Of a DNA stretch of 64,000 nt, positions 1 through 7,948 are shown piece by piece (position 1 is the first letter of the stretch; every line of letters starts with the position of its first letter). This stretch comes from Ochrobactrum sp. CGA5 (GTDB taxonomy: Bacteria; Pseudomonadota; Alphaproteobacteria; Rhizobiales; Rhizobiaceae). The position numbers were made by a program, and so were the translations under genes. The stretch spans positions 231,043 through 295,042 of the forward strand of contig NZ_VCIG01000043.1 of assembly GCF_006345815.1 (NCBI RefSeq), read 5' to 3'. Under the pieces are notes generated by a model that was not told the origin of the DNA, did not search any database, and saw nothing but the letters and a program-made list of their open reading frames with translations.

Positions 1-1
1 T

Positions 2-622
2 ATCTACTCAACCATGATCACACTGGCGCTGGCACAGATGTTCTTCTTCTTCTGTCTGCAAGCGGCCTTCACCCATGGCGAAGACGGGTTGCAGGGCGTA
101 CCGCGCGGCTATCTCTTTGGTATCATCGATCTCAACCAGCCGATGAACATGTATTATCTGGTGCTTGCACTGTTCATGCTTGGAGTCTTTGCCATTTGGC
201 GCATCATCAATTCGCCCTTCGGCATGATTCTTAAATCTGTGCGTGAGAATGAAAGCCGTGCCGTTTCACTGGGCTATTCCGTCAATCACTACAAACTCGC
301 AGCCTTTGTGATGTCGGCAGCACTTGCTGGACTTGCAGGCGGCATGAAGGCACTCGTCTTCCAGTTTGCAACATTGACGGATGTGGGCTGGCAAATGTCA
401 GGCGAAGTGATCCTGATGGCGTTGCTCGGGGGCATCGGAACGCTCATCGGACCCATCGTCGGCGCAGCCTTCGTCGTCGCACTGCAAAACTATCTCGCAA
501 CGTCAGACTTCCCCGTGACAATCGTCACCGGAATCATCTTCATGGCATGCGTCCTTCTATTCCGAAAAGGGATCGTGGGTGAATTCTACGCATCGCGTAT
601 TGGCAAGAAACTGTTCGGATAA
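2..622 (+). CDS. livM: Branched-chain amino acid ABC transporter permease LivM, C-terminal part
   Basis: The frame is open from the left edge, so the start lies outside the window; 206 residues are visible. The protein is an inner-membrane permease of the LivM type, which with LivH, LivG/F and a periplasmic binding protein imports leucine, isoleucine and valine or related substrates. Hydrophobic spans alternate with the family's cytoplasmic loop containing SVRENESRAVSLGY, followed by the Gly-rich GGMKAL and LGGIGTLIGPIVGA segments typical of LivM ends. A strong terminator follows at 634. Substrate cannot be told from the fragment. Confidence 0.85.
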   Translation: MYSTMITLALAQMFFFFCLQAAFTHGEDGLQGVPRGYLFGIIDLNQPMNMYYLVLALFMLGVFAIWRIINSPFGMILKSVRENESRAVSLGYSVNHYKLAAFVMSAALAGLAGGMKALVFQFATLTDVGWQMSGEVILMALLGGIGTLIGPIVGAAFVVALQNYLATSDFPVTIVTGIIFMACVLLFRKGIVGEFYASRIGKKLFG

Positions 623-633
623 CCGACACCACC

Positions 634-671
634 AGAGCCGCTTGTCGATCCGACAGCGGCTCTGTCTTTTA
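634..671 (+). terminator. Rho-independent terminator after livM
   Basis: The arms AGAGCCGCT and AGCGGCTCT with an inner GTCG/CGAC extension form a long hairpin, followed by a T-rich tail. It lies 12 bases after the permease stop, so the GMC oxidoreductase that follows is probably transcribed separately or by readthrough. Confidence 0.75.
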
Positions 672-685
672 CTGGATATGAGATC

Positions 686-2284
686 ATGACCGACACCTAC
701 GATTACATCGTGGTTGGCGCGGGCACGGCTGGCTGCGCCCTTGCGAACCGCCTTTCTGCTGACCCAAACCGTTCCGTGCTTCTGCTCGAAGCCGGCGGAA
801 AGGACAATTACGCCTGGGTTCACATCCCGGTCGGCTATCTCTATTGTATCGGCAATCCGCGCACCGACTGGTGTTTTAATACGGAAGCCGAACCGGGCCT
901 GAACGGGCGTTCGCTGGGCTATCCGCGTGGCAAGGTGCTTGGCGGCTGTTCATCCATCAATGGCATGATCTATATGCGCGGTCAGGCCCGCGATTATGAT
1001 CTATGGCGTCAAGCCGGTTGCGATGGCTGGGGGTGGGACGACGTGCTGCCCTTCTTCAAAAAATCCGAAGACAATTATGCAGGCGCAGACGATCTGCATG
1101 GCGCAGGCGGCGAATGGCGTGTGGAGACCGCTCGACTGCACTGGGATATTCTCGATGCCTTTCGCGATGCGGCAGTTGCTGCAGGAATCCCGGCAACCGA
1201 CGATTTCAATCGTGGCGACAATGAAGGCGTGTCCTATTTCAAGGTCAACCAGAAGCGGGGCATTCGCTGGAATACCGCCAAAGCCTTTCTGCGCCCGGCA
1301 CTTAATCGCAAGAACTTGCGTGTCGAAACAGACGCGCATGTCCGACGCATCGAGATCAAGGATTTACGCGCAACCGGCGTCACATTTGACCAGAACGGCA
1401 CCACCCGCACGGTGAAGGCAAAGCGTGAAGTCATTCTTGCTGCCGGTGCTGTCGGCTCGCCACACATATTGGAGCTTTCGGGCATTGGGCGTGGCGATAT
1501 TCTGCAACAGGCTGAAATTCCCGTTATTCTGGAGCGCAACCACGTTGGCGAGAACCTGCAGGACCATCTGCAACTGCGCTGCGCCTATAAGGTAAGCGGT
1601 ATTTCCACACTCAACGAAAAAGCCAGCAAGCTTGTCGGCAAGGCGATGATCGGGCTGGAATATCTGCTGCGCAGGTCGGGGCCAATGTCGATGGCGCCAA
1701 GCCAGCTCGGCGTATTCACCCGTTCCGACCCGTCCTACGAAACCGCCAATCTGCAATATCACGTGCAGCCGCTCAGCCTTGAAAAATTCGGCGAGGGTGT
1801 TCACCCCTTCCCGGCCTTTACAGCAAGCGTGTGCAATCTGCGGCCCGATAGTCGCGGTTCGATCCATATCAAATCGTCCGATCACCGTATACAACCGGCC
1901 ATCAGGCCGAACTATCTCACGACCGAAAGTGATCGCCGTGTCGCCGCCGATGCCATTCGCCTCACCCGCCAAATTGTGGCACAGGCACCCTTGCAGAAGT
2001 TCCGTCCGGAAGAGTTCAAGCCCGGACCGAGCTATGAAACACAGGAACAGCTTGAAAAGGCCGCGGGCGATATCGGAACGACTATTTTTCATCCTGTCGG
2101 CACCTGCCGCATGGGTGCTGATGCGGAAGCGATTGTCGATCCGCGTCTGCGCTTCAACGGCATTGCGGGCTTGCGCGTCGCCGACGCCTCGGTCATGCCC
2201 ACCATCACTTCCGGTAACACCAACTCACCGACTCTCATGATCGCCGAGAAGGCCGCACAGATGATTATTGCAGACAACAGATAA
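686..2284 (+). CDS. GMC-family FAD-dependent oxidoreductase (choline dehydrogenase-like)
   Basis: This 532-residue protein is a cytoplasmic flavoprotein alcohol dehydrogenase or oxidase. The ADP-binding motif GAGTAG is at residues 11-16, the first GMC signature PRGKVLGGCSSIN at about 80-92, and the second, GAVGSPHILELSGIG, at about 254-268. The catalytic His lies in FHPVGTCRMG near 467 and the partner Asn in SGNTNSPT near 510. It resembles BetA and related polyol or alcohol dehydrogenases, but there are no bet genes nearby, so choline is not a safe substrate assignment. The neighbouring Liv-type permease may be linked by function, which is inference only. Confidence 0.88.
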   Translation: MTDTYDYIVVGAGTAGCALANRLSADPNRSVLLLEAGGKDNYAWVHIPVGYLYCIGNPRTDWCFNTEAEPGLNGRSLGYPRGKVLGGCSSINGMIYMRGQARDYDLWRQAGCDGWGWDDVLPFFKKSEDNYAGADDLHGAGGEWRVETARLHWDILDAFRDAAVAAGIPATDDFNRGDNEGVSYFKVNQKRGIRWNTAKAFLRPALNRKNLRVETDAHVRRIEIKDLRATGVTFDQNGTTRTVKAKREVILAAGAVGSPHILELSGIGRGDILQQAEIPVILERNHVGENLQDHLQLRCAYKVSGISTLNEKASKLVGKAMIGLEYLLRRSGPMSMAPSQLGVFTRSDPSYETANLQYHVQPLSLEKFGEGVHPFPAFTASVCNLRPDSRGSIHIKSSDHRIQPAIRPNYLTTESDRRVAADAIRLTRQIVAQAPLQKFRPEEFKPGPSYETQEQLEKAAGDIGTTIFHPVGTCRMGADAEAIVDPRLRFNGIAGLRVADASVMPTITSGNTNSPTLMIAEKAAQMIIADNR

Positions 2285-2609
2285 AACCAGATTTTCCGAG
2301 CATCCAGCCGACGGAAATTGCAATCCGCTCACGTGTCTGTGAACGCAATTTCGGCATCATCGCTGCGATAAATTCTGAAATAATTTTCCTTGTTTCTTGT
2401 CCGACAAAAGGGAATTATCGGCAAACAGGTGGACAGGAGGAGAAAGATCATCTCAAAAGATCGCTTTCCGGGACCAGCTCGCCAAAGTGTTTAGATCGCG
2501 TTTCGATCTGATTGCATCAGATCGGCGCTCTAAGTTCTTCATTTCAAGCATAATCTTATGGATCCTCGTTTCATTCCGGTCGGATTATGCTCTAAACAAG
2601 GAAAACAAA
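2285..2609. other. Intergenic leader before metQ with palindromes
   Basis: This gap holds two inverted repeats but no gene I can support. GATCTGAT/ATCAGATC arms sit at 2505-2523, and AGCATAATC/GATTATGCT arms at 2547-2591. The second pair matches the outer arms of the dispersed palindromic element seen elsewhere in the window. I looked for SAM-I and SAM-II riboswitch cores and did not find them. An open frame runs through from 2397, but the ribosome site and signal peptide place the metQ start at 2610. Confidence 0.5.
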
Positions 2610-3446
2610 ATGTCGTCAGTTCTTTCCCGATATACGCTGACCCGTCGCGCCGGTCTGAAAGCCCTTCTCTTCACCGCTGCCGCACTGACCGTTGGCTTCG
2701 CGTCGGCGCCGAGCCACGCAGAAGACAAGACCATCAAGGTCGGCATCATGGGCGGTGAAGACGAAGACGTCTGGAAAGTCGTTGCCGAGGAAGGCAAAAA
2801 GCACGGCCTCAACATCGAGCGCGTGACTTTCAACGATTACAACCAGCCGAACGAAGCTCTGGAACGCAAGGAAATCGACGCCAACGCGTTCCAGCACAAG
2901 CCTTATCTCGACGAGCAGATCAAGCAACACGGCTACAAGATCAGCATTGCTGGCTACACCGCCGTCTGGCCGATCGGTATCTATTCGCGCAAGCACAAAA
3001 GCCTTGACGAGTTGAAGGAAGGTGCGGTCGTCGGCGTGCCGAATGATCCGTCGAACGAAGGCCGTGCGCTCCGTGTTCTGGAAGAAAAGGGCCTCATCAA
3101 GTTGAAGCCGGATGCAGGCATTCTGGCGACCCCCATCGACATCGTCGAAAACCCGAAGAAGCTTGAAATCAAGGAACTCGACGCCGGTGTTGTCGGCCGT
3201 TCTATCGATGACCTTGATGCAGCTATCGTGAACAACGACTGGGCAGCGAAGGCAGGTCTCAACAAGGAAGAAGCGATCGGCTGGGAATCGAAGGAAAACA
3301 ATCCGTACAACAACTTCATCGCGGTCCGCACCGAAGATGAAAACGCCGAATGGGTGAAGAACCTTGTGGCTTCGTTCCAGAACGACGCCGTGAAGGCCGA
3401 AATCGACCGCGCCTACAAGGGCACCGGCATCCCCGCCTGGAAGTAA
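2610..3446 (+). CDS. metQ: Methionine ABC transporter substrate-binding protein MetQ
   Basis: This 278-residue periplasmic binding protein of the NlpA/MetQ family delivers D/L-methionine to MetNI. The start at 2610 is chosen because AAGGA lies just upstream and the frame then opens with a signal peptide (RRAGLKALLFTAAALTVGF, cleavage near SHAED). The mature part begins IKVGIMGGEDEDVWK and contains family segments FQHKPYLDEQIK and NDPSNEGRALRVLEEKGLI. Unlike E. coli MetQ there is no lipobox Cys in the signal region, so it is probably a soluble, non-lipidated form. A terminator separates it from metN. Confidence 0.92.
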   Translation: MSSVLSRYTLTRRAGLKALLFTAAALTVGFASAPSHAEDKTIKVGIMGGEDEDVWKVVAEEGKKHGLNIERVTFNDYNQPNEALERKEIDANAFQHKPYLDEQIKQHGYKISIAGYTAVWPIGIYSRKHKSLDELKEGAVVGVPNDPSNEGRALRVLEEKGLIKLKPDAGILATPIDIVENPKKLEIKELDAGVVGRSIDDLDAAIVNNDWAAKAGLNKEEAIGWESKENNPYNNFIAVRTEDENAEWVKNLVASFQNDAVKAEIDRAYKGTGIPAWK

Positions 3447-3465
3447 TTGCTCTTGAAGCTTGAAA

Positions 3466-3501
3466 GACCGTGCCGGAACCGTTTCCGGCACGGCTTTTAT
3501 T
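3466..3501 (+). terminator. Rho-independent terminator after metQ
   Basis: Ten-base perfect arms CCGTGCCGGA and TCCGGCACGG with a six-base loop are followed by CTTTTATT. The hairpin starts about 20 bases after the metQ stop and suggests that metQ is transcribed apart from metNI, or in excess of it. Confidence 0.85.
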
Positions 3502-3642
3502 GACGTACCGATAAAAATTGCCCTAAAGCATCGCCACAGCAAGAGCTGACGGCTTGAGCTAGGCATCATCCTTCCTTGAAGCCTTATCGAGTACAGCAAG
3601 CCGCTGCCCTCAGCGGCCTATCCAGACATAGAAGAAACGACC

Positions 3643-4701
3643 GTGACCATTGAAAAGCCACCCGCCGCATCAGCGCCCATCGTCGAGATGAAAGACGTGC
3701 GCCGAATGTTCGGTGATACGGCAGCGATCAATGGCGTTTCGCTTGCCGTCGCACGCGGCGAAATCCTTGGCATCATCGGTCGCAGCGGCGCGGGCAAATC
3801 CACGCTGATCCGTTGCGTCAATGGCCTTGAAAAGCCGGATACCGGTTCGATCCTGATCGAAGGGCACGAAATCACTGGCCTTGGCGAAGATGCGCTCCGG
3901 CCCGTGCGCCGCCGCATCGGCATGGTGTTCCAGCATTTCAACCTGCTTTCGGCCAAGACCGTTGCGGAAAACATCGCTTTGCCGCTGAAAATCGCGGGCA
4001 AGCCGAAGGCCGAACGCGTCAAGCGCGTAGCGGAACTTCTGGAACTGGTCGGCCTTTCCGACAAGGCAAAGCACTATCCGGCCCAGCTTTCCGGCGGCCA
4101 GAAACAGCGCGTCGGCATTGCACGCGCCCTTGCCGCCGAACCGGCTGTGCTGCTTTCGGACGAAGCGACATCCGCACTCGACCCGGAAACCACCCAGTCC
4201 ATTCTGGCGCTGCTGAAAGACATCAACACCAAGCTCGGCCTTACCATCCTGCTTATCACACACGAGATGGAAGTAATCCGCCGGATTGCCGACCGCGTGA
4301 TCGTGCTGGACCACGGCTCAATTGCCGAAGAAGGTCCGGTCTGGAAAGTTTTTGCCAATCCGCAATCTCCCGTAACCCAAAGCATGTTGCAGGTGCTGAC
4401 GCCCGAACTGCCAGCCATATGGCGCGACCGGCTTGAAAAAGCCGGCAACCTCGCCGTGCTGAAAGTCAAACTGTCGGGGGCCGCGGCAAAAGGCGCTTTC
4501 TTCAACGAAGTTTCTGCTGCCACTGGTGTGGCACCGCAGCTCATCCATGGCGGCATGGATACGATCCAGGGCGAGCCGGTCGGTACGCTCTTCATTGGCT
4601 TACCCGCACAGGACAAAGCGAAACTCGACGTCGCAATCAGCTATCTCAACACCCATGCAGACGCCACGGAGGTACTCGGCTATGTCTCAGGCAATGCTTG
4701 A
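3643..4701 (+). CDS. metN: Methionine ABC transporter ATP-binding protein MetN
   Basis: This 352-residue ATPase powers methionine import with MetI and MetQ. Walker A GRSGAGKS is near residues 46-53, the ABC signature LSGGQKQRVGIARAL near 149, and Walker B VLLSDEATSAL near 168-178. The C-terminal 90 residues form the NIL domain, which in E. coli MetN binds methionine and inhibits transport when the cell is full. Translation starts at GTG. The 3' end overlaps metI by 20 bases, implying coupled translation. Confidence 0.93.
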   Translation: MTIEKPPAASAPIVEMKDVRRMFGDTAAINGVSLAVARGEILGIIGRSGAGKSTLIRCVNGLEKPDTGSILIEGHEITGLGEDALRPVRRRIGMVFQHFNLLSAKTVAENIALPLKIAGKPKAERVKRVAELLELVGLSDKAKHYPAQLSGGQKQRVGIARALAAEPAVLLSDEATSALDPETTQSILALLKDINTKLGLTILLITHEMEVIRRIADRVIVLDHGSIAEEGPVWKVFANPQSPVTQSMLQVLTPELPAIWRDRLEKAGNLAVLKVKLSGAAAKGAFFNEVSAATGVAPQLIHGGMDTIQGEPVGTLFIGLPAQDKAKLDVAISYLNTHADATEVLGYVSGNA

Positions 4702-5347
4702 TCTTCTCTGGCGCTCCTTCTGGGAGACCATCATCATGACCGGCTTTTCGAGCCTGATCTCGCTCGTCGTCGGTCTGCCGCTTGCGCTCATCATGATCCT
4801 GACGGAACGGGGTGGCCTTGCACAAAACCTGACACTGAACACCGTCCTCGGCGCTATCATAAATGGCTTCCGCTCGGTTCCGTTCATCATTCTGCTGGTA
4901 GCGCTCATTCCCGTCACGCGCTTCATCGTCGGCACGTCCATCGGCACATGGGCATCCATCGTGCCATTGTCGATCGCCGCGATTCCCTATTATGCTCGTA
5001 TTGCGGAAGTGTCGCTGCGTGAAGTGGATCATGGCCTCATCGAAGCTGCCCGCTCCATGGGCGCAAGCCGATGGGCCATCGTGCGCGAAGTGCTTGTCCC
5101 CGAAGCCCTACCGGGCATCGTAGCAGGCTTCACGGTCACGATCATCACATTGGTGGGCGCATCGGCAATGGCTGGTGCCATCGGCGCAGGCGGTCTCGGC
5201 GACCTTGCCATTCGCTACGGCTATCAGCGCTTCGAGACGCAGATCATGATCGCGGTCGTGATCATCCTCATCATCATGGTTTGCGGCGTCCAGTGGATCG
5301 GCGACCGGCTCGTGAGCCGTCTCGACAAGCGCAATCTGCGCGCCTGA
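4682..5347 (+). CDS. metI: Methionine ABC transporter permease MetI
   Basis: This 221-residue inner-membrane permease is the usual MetI length and has about five membrane segments. The EAA-type coupling loop reads EAARSMGASRWAIVREVLVPEALPG split across the usual site, contacting MetN. The start at 4682 (MSQAMLDLLWRSF) lies inside the metN end; an upstream extension of the open frame is not MetI-like. The gene ends 14 bases from the convergent VOC gene. Confidence 0.92.
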   Translation: MSQAMLDLLWRSFWETIIMTGFSSLISLVVGLPLALIMILTERGGLAQNLTLNTVLGAIINGFRSVPFIILLVALIPVTRFIVGTSIGTWASIVPLSIAAIPYYARIAEVSLREVDHGLIEAARSMGASRWAIVREVLVPEALPGIVAGFTVTIITLVGASAMAGAIGAGGLGDLAIRYGYQRFETQIMIAVVIILIIMVCGVQWIGDRLVSRLDKRNLRA

Positions 5348-5361
5348 TCCTTCCCGTCCGC

Positions 5362-5769
5362 TTATCTTTTCCTCTCGCGGAAACCCGCTTCCAGCGTGTT
5401 TCCGTCAGGATCGAAGACCAGTGCCGCGTAATAGCCCATCTCTTCCGGCCCCTGATAGGCGGGAGCGCCGCTATCCTTGCCGCCTGCTTTCAGCGCGGCC
5501 TCGTGAAACGCCTCCACAGCCTCGCGGCTTCCGGCTGTAAACATGAGATGCAGGCGGTCACCGGGCTTGCCCTCGCCGTCCGCCACCCCATCGCGACTGC
5601 CATGAATCCAGAGAAATGGAACCAGTGCCCGCTCTCCCCCGCTGACGAAGAAACCGCTGCCTGACCGGGCAATGACCTCCAGGCCAAGTTCAGGCATGCA
5701 GCTTTCGTAGAAAGAAAGGCTGCGACTGACGTTACGGGCTTTGAATCCGATGTGATCGAAGAGCGACAT
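5362..5769 (-). CDS. VOC-family (glyoxalase/bleomycin resistance-like) protein
   Basis: The 135-residue protein starts MSLFDHIGFKARNVSRSLSF, the standard opening of a vicinal-oxygen-chelate half-domain, and ends with FDPDGNTLEAGFR, the metal-side strand of the second half. The His in FDHIGF and the Glu in NTLEAGF match typical metal ligands. Members include glyoxalases, dioxygenases and resistance proteins; nothing here fixes the substrate. The start at 5769 is preferred to an upstream ATG because the conserved fold begins there. It faces metI with 14 bases between. Confidence 0.85.
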   Translation of the reverse strand: MSLFDHIGFKARNVSRSLSFYESCMPELGLEVIARSGSGFFVSGGERALVPFLWIHGSRDGVADGEGKPGDRLHLMFTAGSREAVEAFHEAALKAGGKDSGAPAYQGPEEMGYYAALVFDPDGNTLEAGFRERKR

Positions 5770-5937
5770 GAGCTTCAATATATCGCGGCCAATCACAAAG
5801 AAAAGCGGCACTCGCCAATTTGGAAAGCGCCGCTATCAATCATCAATACTTGGCAATATGAGAGCCTGAATCAAAAAGGCGGTATGTGTGCGCGAAAATG
5901 GTGATTTTCGAGTACCGGAGCGGAGCGTACATCTAAC

Positions 5938-5981
5938 CATAGTCCCGAAAAGTTGCAGACTTTTCGGATAAGACTATGCGT
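5938..5981. repeat. RIME-like palindromic element
   Basis: The core CCCGAAAAGT and its partner ACTTTTCGG, flanked by CATAGT/ACTATG arms, form an imperfect palindrome of the dispersed family described in the findings. It lies between the VOC gene and the TPR gene, which are both on the minus strand. A second repeat-like stretch (GATTTTCGAGTACCGGAGCG) precedes it, giving a mosaic appearance. Confidence 0.7.
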
Positions 5982-6066
5982 CTTTGAGACCTACATCAGC
6001 ACCGGAACGCAGATAAATTGCCACTTGCAGTCACACAGGGCGACTTTTGGAACAGGCTCTAAAAGG

Positions 6067-6981
6067 TTATCCGCGCGTCCGTGCCAGACCATCTTTCGCA
6101 GGCTGGTATTTCGGATCAAGCTGCACAGCCCGGGCATAGGAATTGGCAGCCTTGGCCTTGTCGCCATTATGCTCATAGACAAGCGCCTGATTGGCCCAGC
6201 TTTCCGCAATATTCTGATCAAGCGTGATGGCGGTGTTGAAATCGTCGAAAGCGTTGTCGTAATCGCCCAGCGCCACATAGGAAATGCCACGACCGTTATA
6301 AGGCTCCGGCGCCGTAGAATTAAGCGAAATTGCCTTGGAGAAGTCCTCAATGGCCTGCTTGTGCTGGCCCTTGGCCTGATAGATTAGACCACGATTGTGG
6401 TAGGCGCGACCATCGGTCGTCTGCAGGGCTATAGCCTGATTGAAGTCGCTGAGCGCCTGATCGAGACGTCCGGCTTGCCGATAGACATTGCCGCGGCCAA
6501 TATAGGCGGCATCATATTGCGGATTGAGCTGGATGGCCTTGCTGTAATCCTGCACGGCCTTGGTGCTGTCGCCCATATAGCGATAGACTAGCGCGCGGTT
6601 GGCATAGGCCTGATAGAAATTCGGATTGAGCGCAATTGCCTGATCGAAATCACGTAGCGCTTCCTTATAGCGCCCGGACTTGCCATAGGCGGAACCACGC
6701 ACATTGTAGCCTTCCGGATCGCGCGGGTTGCTCTGGATCACGCTCGTCAGCGAACTGATATTCTCGCTCGATCCCTGGGCCTTGTCGACAGAGCTGAGTG
6801 CCGTGGTCGTAGAGCTTTGGCAGCCGGCAACGGTCAAACCCAGAAGTGCGACGGCAATGAGAAGGCCGTTTCGACCTGCCCCATCCAATGCTTCAGTTCC
6901 CGAAATTTTCGTTCCTGACAATTGCATCATCTTCAAGCGCTTGAGCAACGGCTGCATTCCTTTCGCTCGCATAGGGTGCAA
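6067..6981 (-). CDS. Tetratricopeptide-repeat lipoprotein
   Basis: The 304-residue protein has a lipoprotein signal: a hydrophobic run LLIAVALLGLTVAGC ending in a lipobox Cys near residue 54. The rest is six to seven TPR units with the regular Y..RG..Y...G pattern, such as GYNVRGSAYGKSGRYKEALRDF. It is probably anchored to a membrane facing the periplasm and acts as a protein-protein scaffold, as NlpI-type proteins do. Several in-frame ATGs precede the signal core; GAGGGG upstream supports 6981, but 6957 and 6930 are possible. No specific function is inferred. Confidence 0.85.
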   Translation of the reverse strand: MHPMRAKGMQPLLKRLKMMQLSGTKISGTEALDGAGRNGLLIAVALLGLTVAGCQSSTTTALSSVDKAQGSSENISSLTSVIQSNPRDPEGYNVRGSAYGKSGRYKEALRDFDQAIALNPNFYQAYANRALVYRYMGDSTKAVQDYSKAIQLNPQYDAAYIGRGNVYRQAGRLDQALSDFNQAIALQTTDGRAYHNRGLIYQAKGQHKQAIEDFSKAISLNSTAPEPYNGRGISYVALGDYDNAFDDFNTAITLDQNIAESWANQALVYEHNGDKAKAANSYARAVQLDPKYQPAKDGLARTRG

Positions 6982-7352
6982 GACCCCTCTACTTCTTCTC
7001 CATCCCGTGCCAGCCCGGTTTTCAGGGCTTGCTCGTACCGGACTATTATGCCTGTCACGGTATTATAGTGGTCGCAATCCGCAGATAAAAACAGCAAAAA
7101 GGCGGCATACGCTTAAGCTTGGCTTATCTTTGGATGGTCCACCTGATGGTTGGACATCCCAATCATTTGTTTTTACACATAATGGTGCGTGAGAAGTCCA
7201 GAAACTTTCTGTAACGCTGCATTAAATATGGAAGCGGAATTAGTGAAAATATATCTCGCCGACACAAAATCGCTTCACATTGAGCTGGAAACGACCTTAA
7301 AAACTTAAACTGAAAACACGCAAAATCCGGCGCAAGCGAAGGCTGGCACCGG
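6982..7352. other. Intergenic region without a recognised gene
   Basis: This stretch between the TPR lipoprotein start and the rpsU terminator is moderately AT-rich. I see no convincing coding frame, tRNA or repeat. It should hold the promoter of the TPR gene on the minus strand. Confidence 0.4.
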
Positions 7353-7382
7353 AAGAAAAAAAGGCGCTGCTCAACAGCGCCT
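7353..7382 (-). terminator. Rho-independent terminator of rpsU
   Basis: On the minus strand the arms AGGCGCTG and CAGCGCCT enclose a five-base loop and are followed by a run of T (seen as A's at 7355-7361). It lies 15 bases beyond the rpsU stop. Confidence 0.85.
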
Positions 7383-7396
7383 GTTTTCAGGGTCGA

Positions 7397-7624
7397 TCAG
7401 CGAGCGCCCGGGCGGCCGCCGATGAGGCCTTCACGCTGGGCGCGCTTACGGGCCAGCTTGCGTGCACGACGAACGGCTTCTGCCTTTTCGCGAGCGCGCT
7501 TTTCGGACGGCTTTTCATAGTGGCCGCGCATCTTCATTTCGCGGAAGATACCTTCGCGCTGCATCTTTTTCTTGAGAGCGCGGAGAGCCTGATCAACATT
7601 ATTATCGCGGACGAGTACCTGCAC
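7397..7624 (-). CDS. rpsU: 30S ribosomal protein S21
   Basis: This 75-residue basic protein begins [20 protein letters not shown] and continues with the S21 motif [11 protein letters not shown] and a long Arg/Lys-rich tail ([20 protein letters not shown]). S21 binds the small subunit near the Shine-Dalgarno helix and helps initiation. The start is a GTG at 7624 with GGGA six bases upstream; an upstream ATG in frame would add 30 non-homologous residues. It is monocistronic, with its own terminator. Confidence 0.95.
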   Translation of the reverse strand: MQVLVRDNNVDQALRALKKKMQREGIFREMKMRGHYEKPSEKRAREKAEAVRRARKLARKRAQREGLIGGRPGAR

Positions 7625-7948
7625 GTGTATTCCCGTATCGGTTAGAATTTCGGTTAAGCCTGAGGCCGTTAGGGGGTCTTTTAACGATTTCAGCCGGTCT
7701 GACCGGCCGATCAACGCCTAAAGGCTCCCAAGCTTCGCAACGGATACGCTGCAAATTGGTCGTGGCTATTACCAGAAAGAGCCCAGCCTGTCCACCTCAA
7801 GATGCAATTTTGCCCACCGGCTTGCGTGATTCACCGGCTTGCACACGATTTACTATGGTCGCAATCGCGTGAATAGGCTAAATGGCGCACGTTTCCCGCA
7901 TAATTCGGCCTCAATGGCTACGCATAGCATTTTGCCAGCAAACCGATA
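7625..7948. other. Divergent intergenic region rpsU / hydrolase
   Basis: The region between two divergent genes must carry both promoters. I see no repeat, RNA gene or operator that I can support. The frame upstream of the rpsU GTG stays open to 7714 but is not S21-like. Confidence 0.35.

Noticed and set aside
2397-2609. N-terminal extension of MetQ
   Set aside because: The 71 extra residues lack homology, run through palindromes and precede a signal peptide that must be at the N-terminus.
2285-2609. SAM riboswitch before metQ
   Set aside because: Neither the SAM-II pseudoknot core nor the SAM-I k-turn sequence is visible; only simple inverted repeats are present.
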